From Vulcanimicrobiota bacterium (lineage in GTDB: Bacteria; Vulcanimicrobiota; Vulcanimicrobiia; Vulcanimicrobiales; Vulcanimicrobiaceae): 9,700 bases of DNA. Under the pieces are notes generated by a model. The model was not told the DNA's origin, made no database searches, and saw only the letters and a program-made list of their open reading frames with translations. The position numbers were made by a program, and so were the translations under genes. The stretch spans positions 1 through 9,700 of the forward strand of contig PMUE01000359.1 of NCBI GenBank assembly GCA_003167055.1. Direction: 5' to 3'. This document shows, piece by piece, positions 1 through 6,346 of the stretch (its first letter is position 1; every line of letters begins with the position of its first letter).

Positions 1-545
1 TGCGCGCGATGAACGGCAAGACGATCGAGGTGATCAACACCGACGCCGAAGGCCGGCTCATTCTCGCCGATGCACTGGTCTACGCAAATAAGCTCGGCGC
101 AACCAAGATCGTCGACACCGCCACGCTGACCGGTGCGTGCGTGATCGCGCTGGGCCACGCCGCCAGCGCCGCCGTCGGCAATGACGACGCGTTTACCAAT
201 GAGTTTCTCGCCGCCGCTAAACCGACCGGCGAACGCTACTGGCAAATGCCGCTCTACGACGAATATGCAAGTGCGATGAAGAGCGACATCGCCGACCTGA
301 AAAACACCGGCGGCCGACCCGGCGGCACGCTGACCGCGGCGGCCTTCCTGAAAGCCTTTGTCGACGACACGCCGTGGTTGCATCTCGATATCGCCGGCAC
401 GGCGTATCTCGACAACGAGTCGGCGTGGCAGGCGAAAGGTCCGACCGGCACGCCGGTACGCGCCTTTGTCTCACTCGTCGAAACGCTGGCGGGCGCCCCC
501 GTCGTCCACGCCAACGGACACGCCACCTTGTCATCCCGAGCGTAG
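1..545 (+). CDS. pepA: Leucyl aminopeptidase (M17 family), C-terminal part
   Basis: This is the 3' part of a cytosolic leucyl aminopeptidase, a two-metal exopeptidase that removes N-terminal residues from peptides. The gene enters from the left edge; the reading frame is already open at base 3, so the ATG at 9 is internal. The M17 signature NTDAEGRL lies at 36-59; by family knowledge its Asp and Glu bind the metals and its Arg takes part in catalysis. Further family landmarks follow: DTATLTGAC, the stretch around 'DIADLKNTGGRPGG', 'WLHLDIAGTA' and 'GPTGTPVRAFVSLVE'. M17 proteins normally end close to that last block. Here about 17 more residues follow, and the final four (SSRA) plus the TAG stop lie inside a dispersed 26-bp repeat (529-554). 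The tail therefore looks acquired. Family identity is secure; the native C-terminus is not. Confidence 0.95.
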   Translation, partial: RAMNGKTIEVINTDAEGRLILADALVYANKLGATKIVDTATLTGACVIALGHAASAAVGNDDAFTNEFLAAAKPTGERYWQMPLYDEYASAMKSDIADLKNTGGRPGGTLTAAAFLKAFVDDTPWLHLDIAGTAYLDNESAWQAKGPTGTPVRAFVSLVETLAGAPVVHANGHATLSSRA

Positions 546-554
546 TCGAGGGAG
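529..554 (+). repeat. Dispersed 26-bp repeat, copy 1
   Basis: These 26 bases are identical to 1736-1761 and in the same orientation. The core TCATCCCGAGCGTAG reads Ser-Ser-Arg-Ala-stop and ends the aminopeptidase gene. In the MFS frame the same bases read open as CHPERSRGS. The outer TCCC and GGGA are complementary, but the stem between them is imperfect. CGAGCG at 537-542 is also complementary to CGCTCG at 582-587, so the copy could be the left arm of a longer, decayed stem-loop element reaching about 590. Short dispersed repeats with this kind of sequence are known from several environmental phyla; their function is unclear. Confidence 0.85.
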
Positions 555-555
555 T

Positions 556-1752
556 ATCGTAGCGTTCCGCGCGTACTTCGTCGCTCGTCAGAGTGGGTGG
601 TTCGCCGAAGGCATTGCGAATACGGCAATCGCCTGGCAAGTCTACGCGATCCGTCATCAGGCCCTCGATCTTGGACTCGTGGGCCTGATCGCTTTTCTGC
701 CGCAATTGCTGCTGGCCGTGCCGGCCGGCTTGATCGCCGATCGACTGGACCGGCGCGCGGTCATCATCGTCACCAATATCGGCGCCCTGATCGGCTCGCT
801 GCTGTTCGTTATGCTCGCGGTCCAGCATTCACAATCGATCGCCGCCTATTTCGGCGCGCTGTTGCTGTATTCAACCGCCGATGCGCTGGGTGTTCCGGCA
901 ACGCGCGCGATGTTGCCGTCGCTGGTGACCGGTGAGCGCCACTTGCGCGCGACCGCGCTGATCTCGTCGGTCTCGCAATTCGGTACGATCGCGGGGCCGG
1001 CGCTCGCCGGAATACTGATCGCCTTCTCGGCCGCATCGGCATTTGCGGTTGCCGCATTGCTGCAAGTCGCCGCCATCGTGGCCTTCTTCTTCCTCGATTC
1101 GCGCGTGCCCACCGAGCAGCACGACGAATCACTCTGGCAATCGGCGGTTGGCGGCTTTCGCTTCGTCATCGATCGCAAGATCATCCTCGGTGCAATCTCG
1201 CTCGATCTCGTCGCCGTACTCTTCGGCGGCGCAACCGCGTTGCTCCCGATCTACGCGACGCAGATCCTCCACGTCGGTGCAACCGGCTATGGCGTGTTGC
1301 GCGCTGCACCCGCGGTCGGTGCTGCCATTGTCGGACTGTGGCTGATTCGCCGGCCGATCCAGCGCAACGGGGCGCGCTGGCTCTTCTGGTGCATCGGCGG
1401 ATTCGGTGTGTCCACGATTGTCTTCGGCCTTTCGCACAACATGCCGCTCTCGCTGCTGGCGCTGGCCGCGACCGGCGGCTTCGATATGGTGAGCGTGGTG
1501 ATCCGCAATGCGCTCACGCAACTCGGTGTCCCGGCGATGATGCGTGGCCGCGTCAGCGCCTTCGAAAACGTTTTCATCGGCGCATCGAATCAACTCGGCA
1601 CGTTTGAATCGGGTATGGTTGCCGCGTGGCTGGGGCCGGTCGCATCCGTCGTGCTCGGTGGCTGCGCGACGGTCTTCGTCGTCGCGCTCTGGGTCGGGAT
1701 CTTCCCAGCCCTCCGCCGCTTCGACCACTTAGACGTGTCATCCCGAGCGTAG
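556..1752 (+). CDS. MFS transporter, EntS/MFS_3-like exporter; start codon unclear
   Basis: This is an inner-membrane major facilitator, about 400 residues and 12 predicted helices, resembling enterobactin exporter EntS and the MFS_3 (PF05977) group. The opening 'AFRAYFVARQ' matches how EntS-like proteins enter helix 1. Motif A is GLIADRLDRR (about residues 58-67 counted from 556). The typical C-terminal block RGRVSAFENVFIGASNQLG (about 330-350) ends in FESG. Substrate is unknown; members export siderophores, drugs or other small molecules. The start is a real problem. Between the aminopeptidase stop (545) and helix 1 there is no ATG, GTG or TTG in frame. The nearest are TTG 358, which would add 66 arginine-rich residues overlapping pepA, and GTG 679, which would delete helix 1. 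I mark the frame from just after the repeat (ATC 556); this is not a confident start. The gene may be 5'-damaged by the repeat. Its last residues SSRA and TAG stop come from repeat copy 2. Confidence 0.85.
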   Translation: MVAFRAYFVARQSGWFAEGIANTAIAWQVYAIRHQALDLGLVGLIAFLPQLLLAVPAGLIADRLDRRAVIIVTNIGALIGSLLFVMLAVQHSQSIAAYFGALLLYSTADALGVPATRAMLPSLVTGERHLRATALISSVSQFGTIAGPALAGILIAFSAASAFAVAALLQVAAIVAFFFLDSRVPTEQHDESLWQSAVGGFRFVIDRKIILGAISLDLVAVLFGGATALLPIYATQILHVGATGYGVLRAAPAVGAAIVGLWLIRRPIQRNGARWLFWCIGGFGVSTIVFGLSHNMPLSLLALAATGGFDMVSVVIRNALTQLGVPAMMRGRVSAFENVFIGASNQLGTFESGMVAAWLGPVASVVLGGCATVFVVALWVGIFPALRRFDHLDVSSRA

Positions 1753-1761
1753 TCGAGGGAG
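1736..1761 (+). repeat. Dispersed 26-bp repeat, copy 2
   Basis: This copy is identical to 529-554 over 26 bases and in the same orientation. It supplies SSRA and the TAG stop (1750-1752) of the MFS gene, exactly as copy 1 does for the aminopeptidase. Downstream similarity between the copies fades quickly; only a loose match such as CGTA-purine-C persists. It sits 30 bases before the start of the next gene. Confidence 0.85.
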
Positions 1762-1791
1762 CGACGTAACTACGGCGAACCGCTGAACACT

Positions 1792-3405
1792 GTGTTTCGC
1801 AGGGCCGCCGTTGTGCTGGCCGGTACGCTCTTCTTGACCCTCGCCGCCAACGACGAGCCGCGCAAGAACGCGTACACCCAACCCCACGTTTTACGCATGG
1901 GCGACATCGGTGACGTCACGTCACTAAATCCGATGTTCATACAGTACGAGGTTCAGAGCCGCCTAGCTTCGATGACGATGGCGTGGCTCACCAAGTACGA
2001 TCATGCAAATCGCCCGGTTCCCGAGCTCGCCACGGTTGTGCCGGCCAAAGCGAACGGCGGCGTATCTGCTGACGGCAAGACGATCACCTTCCATCTGCGC
2101 AAGGATGCGCGTTGGTCAGACGGCGCGCCGTTCAACGCCGACGACGTCGTTTTCACGACAAAGATCATTCTCGATTCGAAAACGCATGTAATCACGCGCG
2201 AAGGCTGGAATCGCATCGTCAGCATTGACGAGCCCGACAAATATACCGTGGTCTTTCATCTCAAGGAACCGTACTCGCCGTTCTCTACGTTCTTTAGCAG
2301 CGGCACAGTCGGTCCGGCGATTTTGCCCAAACACGTGCTCGAGCATAGCCCCGATATTAACACCGACCCCTATAATGCGAAACCGATAGGCATCGGTCCG
2401 TTCCGATATCTCGAATGGCGCCGCGGCGATCGCATTATCCTCGAAGCGAATCCCTATTACTTCCGCGGTTCGCCCAAGCTCCAGCGCATCGAATACCACG
2501 TCGTTCCAAGCCGGGACACGCTCTTCGTGCAGATGCAAACCGGCGAACTTGATTTATGGGTAGGCGCCGCCCGAGCATACTACACTCGGCTGACGGCGTT
2601 GCCGAACGTGACGGTCTTGCGCCGGCCTAGCTACGTCTATACGCACCTCGACTTTAACCTCGCACGTCCAATCTTGCAAGATATCCGCGTACGTCGCGCG
2701 CTCGGGTTGGCGATCGATCGCGTTACGATCAAGGAAAAGATCGGCGAGGGGCTCGGCATCGTTCAGGAAGGCGTGTGGTCCCCGTCAAGCCCATTCTTCG
2801 ATCCCAATATCAAGACGACGCCGTTTGATCTTGCCCAGGCCAACGCACTGCTCGACGCGGCGGGCTGGAAGCGCACGACCGGCGACTATCGTCAGAAAGA
2901 CGGGCAACCGCTTACGATCGAGTTCGTGACCAGCGCTGGTTCGCAAGACATTGACACAGAGATCGAACTGATTCGTAGTTGGTGGAAATCAATCGGCGTA
3001 GACCTTGAACTACGCGAATATAATCCTTCCCTTATCTTCGCACCGGCGGACAGCGGTGGCATCGTCTATACTGGGAAATTCGATGTTGTGCTCTTCGCCT
3101 GGAACCCCAATGCGGCCGGGTCGATGGTCGTAACCTATGGGTGCAACGATTGGCCGCCCCATGGTCAAAATGAGATGCGCTGGTGCAATCGTCTCGCACA
3201 GTCGGCAATGGATCGATTCGTTCTATCCTACGATCCTGTCGAACAACATAAGCTCAACGACATCGTGCAGGAACAGTTAGCGTCGGATATGCCGACCTAC
3301 GTGCTGCAAATCAACGAAGACCTTTTTGCCATGAATTCGGATCTGCGGAACTTTCATCCGAACACGGTCACGCCGTTCGACGACATGATGAACGTCGATA
3401 TTTAG
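1792..3405 (+). CDS. Peptide/oligopeptide ABC transporter substrate-binding protein (SBP_bac_5)
   Basis: A 537-residue exported solute-binding protein of the DppA/OppA family (PF00496), which captures short peptides or similar solutes and delivers them to an ABC permease. The N-terminus (MFRRAAVVLAGTLFLTLAA) is a signal peptide without a lipobox cysteine, so a soluble periplasmic protein is more likely than a lipoprotein. Family blocks: 'SLNPMF' near 44-49; the SBP_bac_5 signature region 91-120 ending in DARWSDGAPFNADDVV; 'PIGIGPFRYLEW' near 198-209; 'DIRVRRALGLAIDR' near 297-310. The start is GTG at 1792, 39 bases after the MFS stop, with no clear Shine-Dalgarno sequence. No permease or ATPase gene lies nearby, so it is an orphan receptor. 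Base composition looks less GC-rich than in the two genes before it. The stop overlaps the convergent regulator gene by 4 nt. Confidence 0.93.
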   Translation: MFRRAAVVLAGTLFLTLAANDEPRKNAYTQPHVLRMGDIGDVTSLNPMFIQYEVQSRLASMTMAWLTKYDHANRPVPELATVVPAKANGGVSADGKTITFHLRKDARWSDGAPFNADDVVFTTKIILDSKTHVITREGWNRIVSIDEPDKYTVVFHLKEPYSPFSTFFSSGTVGPAILPKHVLEHSPDINTDPYNAKPIGIGPFRYLEWRRGDRIILEANPYYFRGSPKLQRIEYHVVPSRDTLFVQMQTGELDLWVGAARAYYTRLTALPNVTVLRRPSYVYTHLDFNLARPILQDIRVRRALGLAIDRVTIKEKIGEGLGIVQEGVWSPSSPFFDPNIKTTPFDLAQANALLDAAGWKRTTGDYRQKDGQPLTIEFVTSAGSQDIDTEIELIRSWWKSIGVDLELREYNPSLIFAPADSGGIVYTGKFDVVLFAWNPNAAGSMVVTYGCNDWPPHGQNEMRWCNRLAQSAMDRFVLSYDPVEQHKLNDIVQEQLASDMPTYVLQINEDLFAMNSDLRNFHPNTVTPFDDMMNVDI

Positions 3406-5801
3406 CTCGCCGTCAACGCCAGCTCTGCTGCCGCTTCCGCTCCAAGCGTCGCACCCTCCGCGGCGAACGCGTCGATCTGGTCCTGCGAAAGTTGCTCGCG
3501 TAACGATGCGAGAAGAATCTCGTATATCTGACGATCAAGCGGACCTCTGGCTATTCCCTTCGACCAATAGGACGCGTCAACGAAGCCTGTCAAGAGCGCG
3601 GCATCTCGTGGACGAGCGCGAATGGCGGCCACCGCCGCCAATAGTTCCGTCGTTCTTGGACCCGAAGAGTCGAACTCGCGGCGGTCGCCTCGCCCATGGC
3701 TCAGGGACTGTTTCCCTGCCGACTCGGCACCGTCGACGTCGCCATGGACGAGCTTATAGCATCCAAGATCGCAACGGATATTATCCTCCAGTCCCGAGAA
3801 TGCGGAGCGCGACGCGATACGTGCGAGTGTCTCCTCCGCAATCTGGATCCCCCGCGGTATATCACCGGCACAGTACGCATAGAGGCCGCGCAATCTGGAC
3901 GCGTATAGCAGAAAGGTCTCGTCTCCGCTGGTCTCGCCGAGGGCCGCGAGTTCGTCGATATCTATTCGTGCTTCTTCGGGCCGATCGGACCGCACGTGAT
4001 TAAACGCACGCACGTTGAGAAAGTCGGCATAGGGTGTGCCACGCCGCAAGTCTGCCCCCGTGAGCGCCTCCAGCGCGTGAGCGAGCGCTTCCTCTGCTTC
4101 CTCCAAGCGCCCCCGGGCAGAAAAATTTGTTGCCACGCCCGTGTGCAGATTCGCTATGCCGAGCCGGTCGCCGAGACGTTCGTGGAGGGCAGCCGCGCGT
4201 TCGATCAATGCAGGCGGAACGAACCCATCCGCCCGTAACAGCTGAGCGCGGAGCAATCGTGCAACGACGCTCGGATAGCGTCCTTCGTCGATGCGTTCGA
4301 GCGCGGCGTCGACCCAGCGCCCAGACTCGTAGTAGTTCCCCGAAAAGTACCAGAGCGCGCGTAGACCACCGGCGATCCGTCCCGCAATCACCGCGTCGTC
4401 CTCGGCATCCGAGCGAAGTGCCCACTCGATCACCGTGCGCATGTTGTCAAATTCGGGCAGACATTGCGCAAGCCAGGCAGTTCGCGACATCTTCTGAAAC
4501 GCGACCTCGGCGAGATCGGCGAAATCGGCCGCCCAGCGCGCATGCCGGCGGCTGACAAGCGTTGTTTCACCGGCAGCTTCGAGCCGCTCGAGTGCGAAGG
4601 CGCGGACCGATTCGAGGAGGACGTAACGGGCTTCTTCTTCTTCGAAGACCGCGTTGATCAGCGACTTGTCAACGAGCAATGAAAGAACGTCCGGCACGGC
4701 GGCCGCTGCGAGCGTCTCGCCGGCGCAAACGGCCTCCGCGGCTTCGAGCGTCAGGCCTCCGGAAAATATCGCGACGCGGCGTAGTAACACCCGCTCCGGC
4801 TCACTCAAAAGATTGTAGCTCCACTCGATCGTTGCGCGCATCGTCCGCTGCCGCGTCTCGCCGAGACGCTCGCGCAAACCGCTCAGCCCGAATGCCGAAA
4901 GGCGCGCGGCAGCGAGTTCGATTGCGAGCGGAACACCATCGAGGTGACGACAGATATCGGCGACGATCTCGCCGCGTTTCGGCGTTAGCGCAAAGCGCGG
5001 CTCCACAAGAATCGCCCGCTCGATAAACAGCGAAGCCGCCGTCGACTCAGGAAGCGGCGCGACGCGATAGGTAGCTTCCCCCACGATCCCGATACGCTCG
5101 CGGCTGGTGGCAAGTATGGTGACCGTATCGCAGGACTGAAGGATCGCCCGAGCAACGGCTGCTACACCGGTGATCAGGTGCTCGCAATTGTCCACGACGA
5201 GGAGCACTTTGCGGCCGCGAAGTGTCTGCGCAACCGCCAGTGCCGGTTCGGCGCTTGCGTCGAACGAGGTCTTCATGGTCCCGGCAATCTTACTTGCGAC
5301 GAGCGTGCCGTCGCGCAGAGACGAGAGATCGATAAACCAGATCTCGTCGCCTCGGCTCGGGAGCAACTGCGTTGCGACCTCGAGGGCGAGACGTGTTTTG
5401 CCGATCCCACCTGATCCAGTCACGGTGACCAAACGATGCTTTGCTAGCAGCGAGGCGAGATCGCCAAGTTCGCGCTCCCGGCCGATGAACGAGGTTAGTT
5501 GCTGCGGAAGATTGTGCAGCGGCTGGCCTGGGGCTGGGCTGCTACTCGTGCTCCGCGCACGGCCGTGTGCCGCTGCCAGCTCGAGCTCCGCGCGCTGCTC
5601 GGTTGACAGGCCCAATGCATCGGCGAGAAGCGTCACGGTCACGCGATAAGGCGCGCGGCGCGCGCCGCGTTCGAGCGCACTTACCGCCTCTCGGCTCAGT
5701 CGTGCGCGTTCGGCTAAGTACTCTTGCGAAAGACCGCCTGCCGATCGATAATGCCGGAGCAATTCTCCGAATCGCGTCGGCTCGACGCCCATCGAGCGCA
5801 T
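3402..5801 (-). CDS. XRE-family HTH + NB-ARC/AAA ATPase + TPR-like regulator (COG3903 type)
   Basis: A large cytoplasmic signal-transducing regulator of the STAND NTPase type, 799 residues from ATG 5801. Domains in order: a XRE/Cro helix-turn-helix at about 11-74 (FGELLRHYRSAGGLSQEYLA onward); a linker; an NB-ARC ATPase with 'FIGRERELGDL' near 105-115, Walker A GSGGIGKT near 129-136, Walker B VLLVVDNCEHL from about 199, sensor-like ILATSRERIG near 229-238, and the GLPL-like DGVPLAIELAAARL near 288-301; then TMRATIEWSYNLLSEPE and a long helical TPR-like C-terminal half. By family knowledge nucleotide-dependent oligomerisation gates DNA binding; ligand and targets are unknown. The segment between the GLPL motif and TMRATIEW looks shorter than I expect for the family. 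The frame extends upstream to TTG 5849, but I prefer ATG 5801 (or 5792): the HTH begins just after it and a sigma70-like promoter lies within the extra 16 codons. The stop TAA overlaps the stop of the convergent solute-binding protein. Confidence 0.88.
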   Translation of the reverse strand: MRSMGVEPTRFGELLRHYRSAGGLSQEYLAERARLSREAVSALERGARRAPYRVTVTLLADALGLSTEQRAELELAAAHGRARSTSSSPAPGQPLHNLPQQLTSFIGRERELGDLASLLAKHRLVTVTGSGGIGKTRLALEVATQLLPSRGDEIWFIDLSSLRDGTLVASKIAGTMKTSFDASAEPALAVAQTLRGRKVLLVVDNCEHLITGVAAVARAILQSCDTVTILATSRERIGIVGEATYRVAPLPESTAASLFIERAILVEPRFALTPKRGEIVADICRHLDGVPLAIELAAARLSAFGLSGLRERLGETRQRTMRATIEWSYNLLSEPERVLLRRVAIFSGGLTLEAAEAVCAGETLAAAAVPDVLSLLVDKSLINAVFEEEEARYVLLESVRAFALERLEAAGETTLVSRRHARWAADFADLAEVAFQKMSRTAWLAQCLPEFDNMRTVIEWALRSDAEDDAVIAGRIAGGLRALWYFSGNYYESGRWVDAALERIDEGRYPSVVARLLRAQLLRADGFVPPALIERAAALHERLGDRLGIANLHTGVATNFSARGRLEEAEEALAHALEALTGADLRRGTPYADFLNVRAFNHVRSDRPEEARIDIDELAALGETSGDETFLLYASRLRGLYAYCAGDIPRGIQIAEETLARIASRSAFSGLEDNIRCDLGCYKLVHGDVDGAESAGKQSLSHGRGDRREFDSSGPRTTELLAAVAAIRARPRDAALLTGFVDASYWSKGIARGPLDRQIYEILLASLREQLSQDQIDAFAAEGATLGAEAAAELALTAS

Positions 5802-5806
5802 ACGCC

Positions 5807-5836
5807 AATCTAGCGCCGAGTCGAACGAAAAGTCAA
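5807..5836 (-). promoter_or_regulatory. Putative promoter of the XRE/NB-ARC regulator (leaderless type)
   Basis: On the - strand, TTGACT (5836-5831, 5 of 6 to the -35 consensus) is followed after 18 bases by TAGATT (5812-5807, 4 of 6 to the -10 consensus). The expected transcription start falls at about 5801-5800, on the ATG itself. This would give a leaderless mRNA and argues against the TTG start at 5849. Pattern-based only. Confidence 0.35.
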
Positions 5837-5913
5837 CGTTAAAAGGCAACGTTTCCGCAGTATCAGGAGATAGCCACCCGAAGGTTGCTCGTAGATCTCC
5901 CCTCCGGCCTGGA

Positions 5914-5933
5914 GCGCCCGCTCGAGCGAGCGC
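5914..5933. other. Near-perfect 20-bp palindrome between genes
   Basis: GCGC (5914-5917) pairs with GCGC (5930-5933) around an inner GCTCGAGC, with one mismatched pair (5918/5929), and can fold as a hairpin with a TCGA loop. It lies 17 bases beyond the stop of the small exported-protein gene on the - strand, upstream of the regulator gene. A second small stem (CTCC/GGAG, 5901-5913) follows on the - strand. There is no run of T, so it is a poor intrinsic terminator; it could be a processing or Rho-linked end, or an operator. Confidence 0.3.
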
Positions 5934-5949
5934 AAAGCCATCGTCGATT

Positions 5950-6315
5950 TCACGGCGTGCCGCGCATCATCCACATGCCACCATCGTTAAAGTCGGTGGC
6001 GCTGACGCTGCACACCACGTTATTGTTATTCCGAAACGGCGAGTAATATGTGTGCGCGATCGTCACTCCGGGTGAAAAGATCCCACTATCCACAATCGTC
6101 TTCGTCGACGAGCCGTCCTTGAGCGTAAACGCCACTGCTGTGATCGGTACCTGAGTAACATTGATGAACTTGATGCTGAGGTAGCGCGCGATCAGCGTCC
6201 GTTGGTTCGCATCGGGGCCGCCTCGGTAAGCATATGACGGGTTGTTGCTGCAAGAAGTAATTCGAATCGGCACCGAGGCGACGACGACAGCGAGCATGAA
6301 TGGAGAAATAAACAT
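5950..6315 (-). CDS. Small exported protein of unknown function
   Basis: A 121-residue protein with a hydrophobic N-terminus (MFISPFMLAVVVASVPIRI) that looks like a signal peptide or membrane anchor. The rest alternates polar and hydrophobic residues (for example LSIKFINVTQVPITAVAFTL and TIVDSGIFSPGVTIAHTY), suggesting a small beta-sandwich. Only two cysteines are present, Cys22 just after the hydrophobic segment and Cys102; they could form a disulfide, or Cys22 could be a lipid anchor, although the context around it is not a good lipobox. I do not recognise a named family. The ATG at 6315 has a good ribosome-binding site (GAAAGGA, 6330-6324, 8 bases before). It starts 31 bases after the esterase stop on the same strand, so co-transcription is likely. 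No function is assigned. Confidence 0.72.
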   Translation of the reverse strand: MFISPFMLAVVVASVPIRITSCSNNPSYAYRGGPDANQRTLIARYLSIKFINVTQVPITAVAFTLKDGSSTKTIVDSGIFSPGVTIAHTYYSPFRNNNNVVCSVSATDFNDGGMWMMRGTP

Positions 6316-6323
6316 GACGACAA

Positions 6324-6330
6324 TCCTTTC
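6324..6330 (-). promoter_or_regulatory. Ribosome-binding site of the small exported protein
   Basis: GAAAGGA on the - strand, 8 bases before the ATG at 6315. It is a clear Shine-Dalgarno match and supports the reality of this short gene. Other genes nearby on the same strand lack such a site. Confidence 0.65.
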
Positions 6331-6346
6331 GTTAGTGTGCTTGTTC

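Noticed and set aside
358..555. TTG 358 as MFS start
   Set aside because: It would overlap pepA by 188 bases and add arginine-rich residues that are just the frame-shifted reading of pepA and of the repeat.
217..828. Long - strand open frame opposite the aminopeptidase/MFS junction
   Set aside because: It is antisense to two recognisable genes, is arginine-rich and low in complexity, and matches no family. It is a shadow of high-GC coding sequence.
1129..1728. 199-residue - strand frame within the MFS gene
   Set aside because: It is composed mainly of charged residues (Glu, Arg, Asp, His), mirrors the MFS codons and has no domain.
4000..4425. Open frames on both strands inside the XRE/NB-ARC regulator gene
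   Set aside because: They are arginine-rich shadows; the regulator frame is continuous across the region with a consistent TPR-like pattern.
5802..5849. TTG 5849 as start of the XRE/NB-ARC regulator
   Set aside because: The extra 16 residues lie upstream of the HTH, overlap a promoter-like pattern, and no ribosome-binding site precedes the TTG.
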